Of a stretch of DNA of 64,000 bases, positions 1 to 9,140 are shown piece after piece. The position numbers and the translations under genes are program-made. Where the stretch lies: NCBI GenBank assembly GCA_913777465.1, contig CAJYRQ010000053.1, positions 1-64,000 of the forward strand, in the 5' to 3' direction. Source of the stretch: an uncultured Chryseobacterium sp. Lineage in GTDB: Bacteria > Bacteroidota > Bacteroidia > Flavobacteriales > Weeksellaceae. The notes beneath the pieces are model-generated. The model was not told the origin of the DNA. It saw nothing but the letters and a program-made list of their open reading frames with translations, and ran no database searches. The stretch's first letter is position 1; each line of letters opens with the position of its first letter.

Positions 1-111
1 GCCTGGACACTTAATAACAGAAGGTGCTCCAAAGATTATGAAAGAAAAACTGAAAATGCAAATGCCTATATTGTCATCGCAAACATCAGAAGATTAGCAA
101 ATAAAATTTAA
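1..111 (+). CDS. C-terminal tail of a DDE-type transposase (cut by window start)
   Basis: An open frame runs from base 1 to a TAA at 109-111 and gives 36 residues with the sequence RRCSKDYERKTENANAYI near the start. An arginine-rich stretch followed by SKDYE and a stretch of small residues is typical of the C-terminus of IS5/IS4-type transposases. Only the tail is present, so it cannot be said whether the element is intact. No inverted repeat could be paired because the other end lies outside the window. Confidence 0.5.
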   Translation, partial: AWTLNNRRCSKDYERKTENANAYIVIANIRRLANKI

Positions 112-223
112 TTCAAACAGCTTCTTAAATTAGTAGAGAATAGCTTAATGAAAGTTGTATAAATCATATTGATGCAACGTATATTTTGAAAACAATTAGG
201 GCGTCCAACTAAGGTTAAGAAAA

Positions 224-685
224 ATGGCAAAAAATATATTACGGAAGATTACAATAGACCATGAGACTTACTTATGGAAGAGGTCGCATATTCATTTAAC
301 AAATTATCAACACTCAAAATGCATTGAAAAGGTAGTGATCTATCTTGAAGGGTATAAAAAATCTCCGCTTCAACTTTTGTTTCGGGAAGAAGATAATTTA
401 ATTCTTAAATCAGATGTGGTAAAAGAGAAATGGCGTGTCGGTTATCCCGATAATGGCGTAATTTGGTTATGTAAATATGAATCTCCTTCATCTGATGGCA
501 GAGTATACCCAATTAATGAGCAGGAAACAGTCGGCATCAATTTGAACCGGCCTGCTGTTATAGCCGCGCTGATTCGATATTTTCTCCGTAAAAACTGGAA
601 ACCTAAAGAAAGTTCAGGACCCTGTATTATTGAAGATGCGTTGAGGTTCCTTGAGATCATTGCATTGCCTAAAGGGATAACATAA
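224..685 (+). CDS. Hypothetical protein sharing a domain with the next gene
   Basis: This is a 153-residue soluble protein without signal peptide or membrane segment, and the family is not recognised. Its N-terminus (RKITIDHETYLWKR) and its C-terminal half (PAVIAALIRYFLRKNW then CIIEDALRFLE) line up with the first ~90 residues of the downstream 266-residue protein (RRILVNQTEYYWRK and PQVVRAVIDYTVANKL then VIIENGQELF). Both therefore probably carry the same small domain, here with a longer central loop. It lies between a transposase fragment and two other unknown genes, so the cluster may be accessory DNA. Function unknown. Confidence 0.6.
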   Translation: MAKNILRKITIDHETYLWKRSHIHLTNYQHSKCIEKVVIYLEGYKKSPLQLLFREEDNLILKSDVVKEKWRVGYPDNGVIWLCKYESPSSDGRVYPINEQETVGINLNRPAVIAALIRYFLRKNWKPKESSGPCIIEDALRFLEIIALPKGIT

Positions 686-768
686 GCAATGGGAAATCTT
701 ATTTCATACTATTAAGCTCAATATTGTTTTTTTATTTAACTCTGATACACAATACATAAATAAATTAA

Positions 769-1569
769 ATGGCTATTCCTCAAAAAAAACGAAGAAGGAT
801 CTTAGTGAATCAAACGGAATATTACTGGAGAAAAGAAAGTAATCGGTGTTTGTATATTGAAACGGCCCAAAGCCCGACTTTTATAGTTAAAGTATATTTT
901 GAAAACGAATATTTTGCAGTACCTCAAGTGGTTCGTGCAGTAATCGACTATACTGTTGCTAATAAACTTGATGCCCAATCATTTGTTATAATTGAAAATG
1001 GACAGGAATTATTTAAAAGAGAACTTGAAAAACATCAACAAAGAGAAAATGAAATATCTGACAGAAAGATTATAGAGTTGCATAAAAAAAGGTTACAGGA
1101 GGGTTGGAATGAATATCATGCTGCCAAAAAATGTATTACAGAAAAAGACTATTTTAAAGCTATTCATCATCTTATAAATAGTATAAGAATTGATCCTTCA
1201 GGAAAAGAACGATGGTCTTTACTTGAAAATTTTATTTTTGATGATATTAAAAGTGCAGAACTGTTAAACGAAAGGGCATTTTACTACAGAAAATTATATC
1301 AATATAAAGAAAATAAATCTTACTGTAGAAAAGCAGCATTCAATGACATCGAAGAAGCCTTAAAATTAAACTCCAATTGCGCCGTAGCTTATGGAACATT
1401 GGCAGAGCTCATGTATGACAAAGACGATTTACCTGGTTTTTATTATAACTGGGAAAAGGCATTACAAAAAGGGATGCTTCAGCCAATTGACGGTTGGATA
1501 AACTTTTATTTAAAAGAGGAAAAAGAATTTAAAAGAATATCTGAAAAATATTTAAAGCCAAAACAATAA
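769..1569 (+). CDS. Hypothetical protein: shared N-terminal domain plus TPR-like region
   Basis: This is a 266-residue cytosolic protein. Residues 1-90 match the domain of the preceding gene. A basic, charged helical linker (about 90-120) follows. Residues 120-240 hold helical pairs with a TPR-like look (YFKAIHHLINSIRIDP; AAFNDIEEALKLNSNCAVAYGTLAELM). The TPR-like part suggests protein-protein contact. It ends one base before the next gene's start, so the two are probably co-transcribed. Base composition is very A+T-rich compared with the housekeeping genes of the window. No enzymatic motif is visible and no function is proposed. Confidence 0.6.
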   Translation: MAIPQKKRRRILVNQTEYYWRKESNRCLYIETAQSPTFIVKVYFENEYFAVPQVVRAVIDYTVANKLDAQSFVIIENGQELFKRELEKHQQRENEISDRKIIELHKKRLQEGWNEYHAAKKCITEKDYFKAIHHLINSIRIDPSGKERWSLLENFIFDDIKSAELLNERAFYYRKLYQYKENKSYCRKAAFNDIEEALKLNSNCAVAYGTLAELMYDKDDLPGFYYNWEKALQKGMLQPIDGWINFYLKEEKEFKRISEKYLKPKQ

Positions 1570-1570
1570 A

Positions 1571-1984
1571 ATGATTTATATTGATAAAACCGTGTTTCCT
1601 CATTGCTTTGTTAAAGAAAAAAGATTTGAATGGGGAGAACCCTATACTGATGTAATACCCATATTCAATTTGTCAGTTAACCCGGAATTGTCTGATATTG
1701 AATTCACTATTGAAATTCTCGGCAAAAATAATTTTAAAAGTAACTTAGATAAACTTTATAATATTTTAATTAACAAGGAAGAAAAATTTCGTCTGACAGA
1801 TTTTAATGAACCCATTTTGGATCGAGAATTTCTCGTAAGTAAAATATTGACTTTCATTAATGACAATTCAAATAAAATTGCGCCATGGGACAATGAACTT
1901 AAAATTGCTGGTGAAGAATTTTATTTGGAAATAATTGAAGATGACTTAAAAAAATCACTAAAATTTGACAGGAAAATATATTGA
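1571..1984 (+). CDS. Hypothetical acidic protein
   Basis: This 137-residue acidic protein has no signal peptide or membrane segment and belongs to no family I recognise. Its start codon follows the stop of the previous gene by one base, so translation is probably coupled. Small acidic proteins encoded next to mobile elements are often immunity or antitoxin-like, but nothing in this sequence shows that; it is only a possibility. Very A+T-rich, like its two upstream neighbours. Confidence 0.55.
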   Translation: MIYIDKTVFPHCFVKEKRFEWGEPYTDVIPIFNLSVNPELSDIEFTIEILGKNNFKSNLDKLYNILINKEEKFRLTDFNEPILDREFLVSKILTFINDNSNKIAPWDNELKIAGEEFYLEIIEDDLKKSLKFDRKIY

Positions 1985-2151
1985 TAAATTGCTGTTTGAT
2001 TTGTTGTTAAAACAAAATATTATTCTGATATTTAATTATTTAACTTAATATAATCTCAAAAAAGATATCGCCTAAGACTGCTGTTTTGCTGATAGGGCGA
2101 ACCCGGCATCCAAGGTCGCGAAAAAGATCCCTTTTTCCGGAAGAAAGATAT

Positions 2152-2799
2152 TTACTGATTATACAGCCGGAGAAGCTCTACCAGTTCGGGGATGGATTTT
2201 ATTTTCAGCTTTTCAAACAGCCTGTTTTTGTAAGTGCTGATTGTGGATGAATGGAGGTTCAGCTGATTGGAAATTTCCTTCAGGGGAAGACCTTCTGCAA
2301 GTTTATTGGCAATTTGCAGTTCGCGGTCCGACAATGCTTCAAAAGGGGAGTTTTTCGCCGTGCCCATCAGTGATTCTGAAAGAATCGCTTCTTTTAGATG
2401 TTCACTTACATATCTGCCTTTACTGAGCATCGCCGTTAAAGCAGCTTCAATGACTCCAGTGGAGCTTTGCTTGCTAAGATATCCTCCGGCACCCATTTTC
2501 ATGTAACGCATGGCATACAGCTCTTCATCCTGTGAAGAGAAGATCAGGATCTTCAATTCGGGCTGACGGATTTTTATGTAATCTATGGCTTCCTGAACAG
2601 TACCGTTAGGCATATTAACGTCCATAATGGCCAGATCCAATTTGTCGTTCAGGATGACCTTGTACAGCGATTTATAATCCTCTACTTCTGAAATCAGGGC
2701 ATCGGGCATGAGTCGTCTGATGGTTTGTATCAGGCCCATCCGGACAATACCATGATCATCTGCTACCACAATACGGACATTTGATTTGAGCTCCTTCAT
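2152..2799 (-). CDS. NarL/FixJ-type response regulator
   Basis: This is a 215-residue two-component response regulator acting as a DNA-binding transcription factor. Residues 1-125 form a receiver domain with the acidic pair D14-D15, phospho-acceptor D60 in the sequence IMDVNMP, S87 and the conserved K109. Residues ~150-215 form a LuxR-type helix-turn-helix (LSDRELQIANKLAEGL, then ISNQLNLHSSTISTYKNRLF). It overlaps the upstream histidine kinase gene by 4 bases (ATGA), so the two are co-translated and are certainly partners. The target is unknown. The pilus-like operon on the same strand upstream is a tempting but unproven candidate. Confidence 0.93.
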   Translation of the reverse strand: MKELKSNVRIVVADDHGIVRMGLIQTIRRLMPDALISEVEDYKSLYKVILNDKLDLAIMDVNMPNGTVQEAIDYIKIRQPELKILIFSSQDEELYAMRYMKMGAGGYLSKQSSTGVIEAALTAMLSKGRYVSEHLKEAILSESLMGTAKNSPFEALSDRELQIANKLAEGLPLKEISNQLNLHSSTISTYKNRLFEKLKIKSIPELVELLRLYNQ

Positions 2800-3530
2800 T
2801 CCATAAAATTAGGTAAAAAAAGGGAAACTGCTGTCCCATTATTTTCAGACGAAATGATATCGATATTTCCGCCCATTAAGGAGATAAAATGTTTTACGAT
2901 TTTCAGACTCAATCCGACTCCTTTTTCACCTGCGGTCCCCAGAAATACGGGATTGTCATAAGTATAGATGCCCAATAGGTGCTTTTCCTTCATTCCCGTT
3001 CCGGAGTCAGTTACGGAAAGTACGACCTGATCACCTTTGGTAGTGCCCTCCAGATAAATATCCTGTCCCGGCAGGGAGTATTTTACCGCATTGTCGAAAA
3101 TTTTGTCTAAAACATATTCAAGCAATATGCGATCGTTTGTAAGGGACAAATGATGATCCCCTCTAAAATGAAATGAGATGTTTTTCTCTTTTAATCGGGC
3201 AGCGTATTTTTCTTCTAAATGGTGAAAAAGATCTGTCACCATCATCTTAACGGGTTTAATCCTGAATTCTCCGTATTGGGTTCTCAGCCAGGCAACGCTG
3301 TCCTGAATGGTCTGCAGGTTTTTCCGGGCATCGTTTTTTATCTGCGGCAGCAATTTAAAAAATTCTTCTTCACTGATGGTCTTTTCCTCCAGTGCTTCTA
3401 TAATCCAGAGAAAATTTCCAAACAGTTCTTTCGGATCGTGGGACAATATCGAGATCAGTCCGTTCTTGAAATTGATTTCGTTTTCCAGTCTTTCGATTTT
3501 TAATTGCAGTTCGTTGATAAAATCATTCAT
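2796..3530 (-). CDS. Cytosolic sensor histidine kinase
   Basis: This 244-residue histidine kinase has no membrane segment and no recognisable sensor domain; it starts directly with a coiled coil. The dimerisation region has the phospho-accepting H31 in ILSHDPKELF. The ATPase domain shows the N box (FDNAVKYS, N147), the G1 box (DSGTGM, 175-180) and the G2 box (GVGLSL, 204-209). The partner response regulator gene overlaps it by 4 bases. With no input domain of its own, the signal must come through the coiled coil or from a partner protein. Confidence 0.92.
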   Translation of the reverse strand: MNDFINELQLKIERLENEINFKNGLISILSHDPKELFGNFLWIIEALEEKTISEEEFFKLLPQIKNDARKNLQTIQDSVAWLRTQYGEFRIKPVKMMVTDLFHHLEEKYAARLKEKNISFHFRGDHHLSLTNDRILLEYVLDKIFDNAVKYSLPGQDIYLEGTTKGDQVVLSVTDSGTGMKEKHLLGIYTYDNPVFLGTAGEKGVGLSLKIVKHFISLMGGNIDIISSENNGTAVSLFLPNFME

Positions 3531-3999
3531 AAATTCACTATCAAAACTTAAAAATATGCTATATTTTTTAAATAATAGTTTATTATTTATTTTTTTTTCG
3601 ATTTATCACTAAACTGTTTTGAACCAGATCAGACCGGATAGGTTTTAATAAGGTACTGCTAAAAGGTCTTACATTCCCGCTTATATACGCTTTCTTTTTC
3701 GCCGGGAAGGCATTCCGTTAGTGCAATAATAGTAAATTTTAATTTGAATTCAACGGTAATTATTTGTTTTTAAGCGATTTAATGGAATTAAAAGAAAAGT
3801 GAACATCTTAAAGACTTTAGCGTAGTGAAAAAAATCAGTTGATATTCAAATTACGGGCAATATCCTTAAGCGAGCATCCAGCACTCCTCTTCCTGCCTTT
3901 TAAGTACGGTTTGTGGCTCAGATCCACGTTAATTTTAATGTCTTTTTAAAGATTTTTTTTGGTTCCCTCATCTGCTCTATGCAGAGGTATTCGGGTGGC
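3531..3999. other. Intergenic stretch without a recognised gene
   Basis: These 469 bases separate the tip-adhesin-like gene from the two-component genes. They are A+T-rich near 3540-3610, where the kinase promoter should lie, but no convincing TAnnTTTG box with correct spacing stood out. No tRNA, repeat array or strong hairpin terminator was seen. A short minus-strand frame without a start codon around 3840-3950 is discussed among the rejected items. Confidence 0.5.
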
Positions 4000-5436
4000 T
4001 TAAATTGCCGTAAAGCTATAATAAACATTGATCGAGTAGGTGGTATTTTCTTTTCCTACCAGACTTTGGGCCCCTGCGGCGGGGATGGTGTATCTTACGT
4101 TCAGTCCACGGTCCAGAACCGGTGTCCCGTTGAAGAGTATTTTCTGGGGCGTTTTGGATAAAGGAGCATTTACAGAGCTTCCATCGATTCCGATCTGTAA
4201 GATATTGGAATTAATGTCGGTCTGCAGGCCGCCCTTCTTGAAATAATTTTCATCCGATTTTACATAAAGCTCAAAACTTTCATTATTGGACAGTACAATC
4301 TGGTTGGGAATCACCTGTGACTGGCCATTGTTGTATTGGGCAGCTGTATTGAAATTGAAGTTTACATTTCGCCCGGAAACAGGGATGGTAATCTCCGACA
4401 GGGGAAGCACCTTCAGCTGAACGGCCGTATTCTGAAGGCTGTTAATTGAGTTATCTGTACTTCTCGCATTGAAGTTCAACTCAAAAGTATATGTTCCGGC
4501 TTCAAAGAAAAAGTTTTTAAAATCTTCCGCAGATACGTAAAGCTCCGGGAGAAAGCTGTTCCTGTTCCCCGCTGCAACACCGAAATTAGCCGCGGAAAAA
4601 TTCTGAAAATCGGCAGATAAGGCTTTGGTCGTAAGTGCGGAGCCGTTACTGCCCAGCTTAACAATTCCTATATTTCTGGTTGCCGGAACACCTTTGGAAG
4701 AAGTAAACTGAATATTTGTGGCAGCAGCCTTAGCCCATAAACCAAAATCAACCGTCTGTGCGAGCTCCGCATTATCCAGGCTGAATACCCGCGTGCCTGT
4801 GATCCGGTAATCATTCAGGGAAGATATCTCCAGGTATTTTGTTAAAGAGCTGGTAAGCCATCTGATGGATTGGGGAATAACCAGAATTGTTTTAAAATTA
4901 CGCGGCGTGAAATCAATATAATTCTGAAAGATATCCATGGAATAGTTCCCCGCCCGGAAGGCATTGGCCGAAAACTGGGCAGCCGGTATCTTAAAGGTGA
5001 AATTGATATTCCCCCGGTTGAACCCGCCTCCGAAAAGAATCGACCCGGGCGGTTCAAACCATTTTACGGCACTTGTACTGAACGACTGAAAACCGGGCAG
5101 AGAACCTGAAAGTCCGGTAGCAGGAAGCTGCCCGCCCATACTTTCAAGCTGCCACAGAAGGGTAGAGCCGGGTAAGGTAGATGAGGAAGAAGAATGCGTA
5201 AAATTCGGTCCGGATGAAGAAGTAAATGTTGGCGCTATCGGGCCCAATCCGAAAAAGGTATAATCCCAGTTTGTTCTGTTGGCGTTCACCATTACTCTTG
5301 TCGGCACCGAGGTAAATTCACTCCTGTTAAAAATATTATTTTCAGGAATCGTCAGATATACATCCTGGGCTTTCAGGACTGTAGACCCTAGGCATAAAAT
5401 AAAAATTCCTGTTAAATAAGCCCTCATCGTTTTCAT
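4000..5436 (-). CDS. Two-domain tip-adhesin-like protein of a chaperone-usher-like pilus
   Basis: This is a 478-residue exported protein with a signal peptide ending at about residue 23 (LKAQ). The first ~340 residues form a unique, Ser/Phe/Asn-rich beta-type region. Residues ~344-478 resemble the two small pilin-like proteins of the locus. VNFNFNTAAQYNNGQSQ compares with VDFNYATAADYNSDQT, and LNVRYTIPAAG compares with LNLDYTIPAAK. Both also end in a TYxxxVxYxxTA-type strand. A lectin-like N-terminal domain plus a C-terminal pilin domain is the plan of chaperone-usher tip adhesins such as CsuE and FimH. The gene starts 10 bases after the usher-like gene ends. The adhesin role is inferred; the ligand is unknown. 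Confidence 0.6.
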   Translation of the reverse strand: MKTMRAYLTGIFILCLGSTVLKAQDVYLTIPENNIFNRSEFTSVPTRVMVNANRTNWDYTFFGLGPIAPTFTSSSGPNFTHSSSSSTLPGSTLLWQLESMGGQLPATGLSGSLPGFQSFSTSAVKWFEPPGSILFGGGFNRGNINFTFKIPAAQFSANAFRAGNYSMDIFQNYIDFTPRNFKTILVIPQSIRWLTSSLTKYLEISSLNDYRITGTRVFSLDNAELAQTVDFGLWAKAAATNIQFTSSKGVPATRNIGIVKLGSNGSALTTKALSADFQNFSAANFGVAAGNRNSFLPELYVSAEDFKNFFFEAGTYTFELNFNARSTDNSINSLQNTAVQLKVLPLSEITIPVSGRNVNFNFNTAAQYNNGQSQVIPNQIVLSNNESFELYVKSDENYFKKGGLQTDINSNILQIGIDGSSVNAPLSKTPQKILFNGTPVLDRGLNVRYTIPAAGAQSLVGKENTTYSINVYYSFTAI

Positions 5437-5446
5437 ACTTTTAAAT

Positions 5447-8248
5447 TTAAAACTTTTTCACTTTAATGACGGTGTCTTTCTTTTTATATTCAAAAACCAC
5501 AGGTGTCGAATAACCTTCTTTTGTCACCGCAATGGTTTTGCTGGGTTGTGTATAGCTGTATTTGTCATTTTCAATATAAAGGTTGTATTTTCCGTCTTTC
5601 AGGAAAAACTCAAACTCATTTTTCTGGTTAACCACAGCCGTATAAATCTTGCCATCTTCACTTTTTGCATACACCACGATTCCCGTTACATCCGTTTCCA
5701 GATCATCATAAGCCTGTTTGATCTCCGTTAGCCTCCCGCTTACCCGGATGTTTTTTACAAGCCCTACCTTGCGGTTGATGTTGCTGTTTACCATAATTAC
5801 AGGATCCATCATCAGCCGGGCGCCCGCACTTTCGTTTACTTTCAGGTTGTAAATGCCTTCAGGCACATTCTGAAAAACAACTTTTCCGTTCTTATCCGTC
5901 ATTGCCACATAATTGTCCAGTTTCACGATTTCATTCGCAAGTACAGGTTCACCGGCCTCCAAGAGCCCATTGAAATTTTTATCTTCAAACAGCTGGAACG
6001 TCACTTTATGATTTCCGAAGGCTGTAGCGGTGGTAAAATATTTTTTAACCCCGACTCTGAACTGGTAATAACTGCCGCTGCCTGCATAATCTGCCATCGA
6101 TTTATAACCTGAAAAGTTAAAATAACCTGTGGTGGACCAGGAAGGCGAAACTTTGTATTCCAGATTGCCGCTCACGTTGCTGTTTAAGTTTTTATAAAGC
6201 TCCGAGTAGGAAGTTCCGGCTGAAAAAGATCCGGTCAGATTATTATTCAGCAGCTGGAAATTATACGAGGCGTATAAATTGTAATTGGCGAAATTACGGT
6301 CTGTATTATAATAAGAAGTTAAGTCGAATACGTTAATTGCGTTCCATTGCGCTGTCCCGTTGAGGGAGAACGATTTGTACCTGTACGACAAAGTTGTTTT
6401 CAGGCTGTTGAACCAATCCGGATTATTATTCGCTTTCGAGTAAGAATATTCAGCCGTCAGATTCAGTCCGTGAGCACCCAATGTAGTGCTGATGTTGGCC
6501 TCCAGACGGTAAGAGAAGAGTTCCTGCGAGGTGTAAAAGTTGGCTGTTTTCTGCTTCTCAACCTTTGGCGCCAGCAGAAAGTTCCACTTCTTTACAGAAA
6601 ACTGATACCCTGATCCCAAAGCTTCTGTACTGTTGAAATAATACCGCAGATTAGCCGTGTTCCCGGCTTGAAGAGGCGCATCCTGGAAACTCAGGAACTC
6701 AGGGTCTACCTGTGAATTCTGATATTGTATAAAAGCACGCTGAGAAGACGAAAACTGGCGCCCGATCCGCTGGTTTGAGATGAAAGACCCCCGTTTGATC
6801 CCTGCATAACTTTTTGTGGAAAAGGAATTAATAGACTGGACATCCCATTTCCCCATTTTTCCTTCATAATTGGCTCCCATTGAAGCGCCTGCATTTTCGT
6901 CTTTGTTTAAAAGACCTTTTTCGTTACTCAGGCCCAGCTCCGTGCGGATGAGGTGTTTATCGTTAATTAGAAGTGATGTCACCGCGTTTGCCACCTGCGT
7001 ATCTACATTGAAGCGCGGATCGTGATCATAAATATAAGACACTTTCCCGTTAAAGGATTTGGCGTTTCCAAAAGCGTATTTTGCACCTGCCATGGCAGAT
7101 CCTTCTGTCTGTTGGAAATAGGTGCCATACAGATTGTAATTGTTTTCCAGCGCAAGAACTTCAATCTGATTGTTGTTACCGAATCTGGTGGAAACTTTTC
7201 CTCCTCTTCCGAAAACCGGATAATCGTAATCGATGCTGTTGACATTGCCCAACCGCAATACCGTATTCTTTCTCTCCAGTTCCAGCCAGGTATCATACAC
7301 ATTATAACGGCCGTCGAGATAATAATCCGCACCCACATTAAGGCGTGATTTCAGATTCTCATTCACCCGGAATGCTGTATTTCCCCTCAGCTGAAGAAAA
7401 TTGAAACCCGAACTGTTTTCATTATAGCTGAACTCTGCAAAATTACTTCCGCTTACGGCTTCATTTCCCCGGGCAATTTGCCTGTTGTGCGATAAAATAA
7501 CCAAGTAAAGCGTATTGCTTCCCAAGATTTCATTACTGAGCAGGTCTGTGGCGATTGCGTTAATATTAAATTCCGGATAAAGCGTATTTTGTTTTCTGAC
7601 CCTGATTTTAATCTCTACCGTTTGTTTTTCCAAGCCTTCCAGAGATACCGTCTGTTGTTTGGGCATTATTTCCAGGCCATCAGGAATAGACTGCAAATCA
7701 ATCTTAACGGTTCGTTTACTATAGCCCTGGTTTTCTACAATTAGCAGAATGGAAGATTCAGGTACAGCGGGATTAATGAAATTTTCGTAGGTGGCCGTAT
7801 AGATTGCGATGTTTTTGTTCTCTTCCTTTTCAACGAAGAACGAGGCGCGTTCAGTTTTGGTGACCGTTGGTGTGGTGACCGACACCTGAAACCGGATCTC
7901 ATTGGATCTCAATTTCATAAAATCCAGGTTGGCGATCAGTTTCACGGGAAGATTTTTAGACTGACCTGCGCCTAAAGCAAATTCATTTTTAGGATAGAAA
8001 AGCAATCCCGGATACATTTCCTCAGGGATAATATTCTGAATGGTAATCGCTTCAGAACTTTTATTCTCAATTACCAGAAAATTGGTAAAGGTAGAACCTT
8101 TCTCAACAGCGACCCGGTCATTTTCAAAATGGATCTGGACATCCTTCTTTTCCTGGGCAAAGGCCAATGAAAAGTGCAGAAGAACAAGAGCAAAAAATAA
8201 GATTGTTCTTCTCAGGATTGATATCGATATGCCATTCTGTGGTTTCAA
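5447..8248 (-). CDS. Usher-like outer-membrane assembly protein
   Basis: This is a 933-residue protein with a signal peptide cleaved near residue 31 (LAFAQ). Residues ~33-260 look like two or three immunoglobulin-type domains. From ~260 to ~745 there is a run of alternating aromatic/polar strands typical of a large outer-membrane beta barrel. Residues ~745-815 form a Cna-B/SdrD-like domain (FQLFEDKNFNGLLEAGE, then TDKNGKVVFQNVPEGIYNL), followed by a second Ig-like domain. A barrel flanked by periplasmic beta domains, placed between a PapD-like chaperone and an adhesin gene, argues for an usher that secretes and polymerises pilins. I could not identify a plug domain by eye, and similarity to classical FimD ushers is not obvious. 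Confidence 0.6.
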   Translation of the reverse strand: MKPQNGISISILRRTILFFALVLLHFSLAFAQEKKDVQIHFENDRVAVEKGSTFTNFLVIENKSSEAITIQNIIPEEMYPGLLFYPKNEFALGAGQSKNLPVKLIANLDFMKLRSNEIRFQVSVTTPTVTKTERASFFVEKEENKNIAIYTATYENFINPAVPESSILLIVENQGYSKRTVKIDLQSIPDGLEIMPKQQTVSLEGLEKQTVEIKIRVRKQNTLYPEFNINAIATDLLSNEILGSNTLYLVILSHNRQIARGNEAVSGSNFAEFSYNENSSGFNFLQLRGNTAFRVNENLKSRLNVGADYYLDGRYNVYDTWLELERKNTVLRLGNVNSIDYDYPVFGRGGKVSTRFGNNNQIEVLALENNYNLYGTYFQQTEGSAMAGAKYAFGNAKSFNGKVSYIYDHDPRFNVDTQVANAVTSLLINDKHLIRTELGLSNEKGLLNKDENAGASMGANYEGKMGKWDVQSINSFSTKSYAGIKRGSFISNQRIGRQFSSSQRAFIQYQNSQVDPEFLSFQDAPLQAGNTANLRYYFNSTEALGSGYQFSVKKWNFLLAPKVEKQKTANFYTSQELFSYRLEANISTTLGAHGLNLTAEYSYSKANNNPDWFNSLKTTLSYRYKSFSLNGTAQWNAINVFDLTSYYNTDRNFANYNLYASYNFQLLNNNLTGSFSAGTSYSELYKNLNSNVSGNLEYKVSPSWSTTGYFNFSGYKSMADYAGSGSYYQFRVGVKKYFTTATAFGNHKVTFQLFEDKNFNGLLEAGEPVLANEIVKLDNYVAMTDKNGKVVFQNVPEGIYNLKVNESAGARLMMDPVIMVNSNINRKVGLVKNIRVSGRLTEIKQAYDDLETDVTGIVVYAKSEDGKIYTAVVNQKNEFEFFLKDGKYNLYIENDKYSYTQPSKTIAVTKEGYSTPVVFEYKKKDTVIKVKKF

Positions 8249-8257
8249 GACTTAATT

Positions 8258-9058
8258 TTAAAATTTAAAGTTTTTTTCGCCTACGCGTATATCATTGGAT
8301 TCTGCCATCTTGATAATGGCCACACCAAGGAAATTTCCTGCAAGGTTCTCCGGTAAAGAAAATTGGACGGTCTGATTGGTGTCCGGAAGCATGGAGATGG
8401 AGATTGCGGGTAATTTTATTTCTTTGCCGGTGTCTGTATTGGTTAATTCAAACGTAACGCTGGCATCATTGATGGTGTTTCCGTCATTATGGATGCTTAC
8501 GGCAACTTTTCTGTTCGCGGTATTCTCCTTGTTCACTTCCGAAATATTGGTAATATCCAGACTTTTTACATGGTTACCCGGCGGGGTGTAAAAAATGTGA
8601 AGCCCCACCTCAAATAAGGTGATGATACCAATACCGTTCTGAATACGTGCCTTATCTGCTTGCTGAGGAAGTTGGGTGAAAAACAGCATGCTGTTCGTAA
8701 CGGCGGACTTTGATGCGTTTGCCGGAATCTGCATGGTTACTGCAATCTCCTTCGTGCTTTTCGCAGGCACTGTTACTACATTTTCCAGGGTGGATATCCA
8801 GGAAGCGTTGGAAATTTTTGAACTGCCTGCATCAAGATAAACCTTATTTCCGTCTTCTTCTCTCATCCAGTCTTTATAGTTGAGGTTAAAAACATAATCC
8901 TTATCCGAACTGTTTTGAAGCGTGACGGTCTGTGTCACTTTTTCTCCCGGGTTGCCGGTAAAGAACAAGCGCGTAGGCGACATCGAGATGCTTTGTGCCA
9001 GGATGGAAGAAGAGCCTGTAATAATAAAGAAAATGAATAGGTGTATAAACTTGTGCAT
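8258..9058 (-). CDS. PapD-like periplasmic pilus chaperone
   Basis: This 266-residue protein has a signal peptide (cleavage near residue 22, ILAQ). The mature N-terminus (SPTRLFFTGNPGEKVTQTV, then LQNSSDKDYVF) matches the first strands of PapD-type chaperones. Residues 121-131 (TNSMLFFTQLP) and 146-160 (ITLFEVGLHIFYTPP) correspond to the region before the conserved IKLFYRP strand. A second Ig-like domain follows. Such chaperones cap pilin subunits in the periplasm by donating a strand. Nine bases separate it from the usher-like gene. In flavobacteria related proteins may serve other surface structures, but the neighbours favour pilus assembly. Confidence 0.72.
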   Translation of the reverse strand: MHKFIHLFIFFIITGSSSILAQSISMSPTRLFFTGNPGEKVTQTVTLQNSSDKDYVFNLNYKDWMREEDGNKVYLDAGSSKISNASWISTLENVVTVPAKSTKEIAVTMQIPANASKSAVTNSMLFFTQLPQQADKARIQNGIGIITLFEVGLHIFYTPPGNHVKSLDITNISEVNKENTANRKVAVSIHNDGNTINDASVTFELTNTDTGKEIKLPAISISMLPDTNQTVQFSLPENLAGNFLGVAIIKMAESNDIRVGEKNFKF

Positions 9059-9140
9059 GGTGTAAATTATTTAAAGGTAAAAGATTCCCAAAACTACTGA
9101 AAACGTAACAAAAGGAACCCTTCCAAACTAAAAAAATTTA

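Noticed and set aside
2041..2151. Possible terminator between the first unknown genes and the response regulator (AAAAAGATCCCTTTTTCC).
   Set aside because: The stem is short and mismatched and there is no T tract in either direction.
3840..3950. Short minus-strand frame giving a basic peptide ending in SLKDIARNLNIN, like a helix-turn-helix of a transposase.
   Set aside because: No start codon, only about 36 residues before a stop on the other side, and no flanking coding signal; too short to call a gene remnant.
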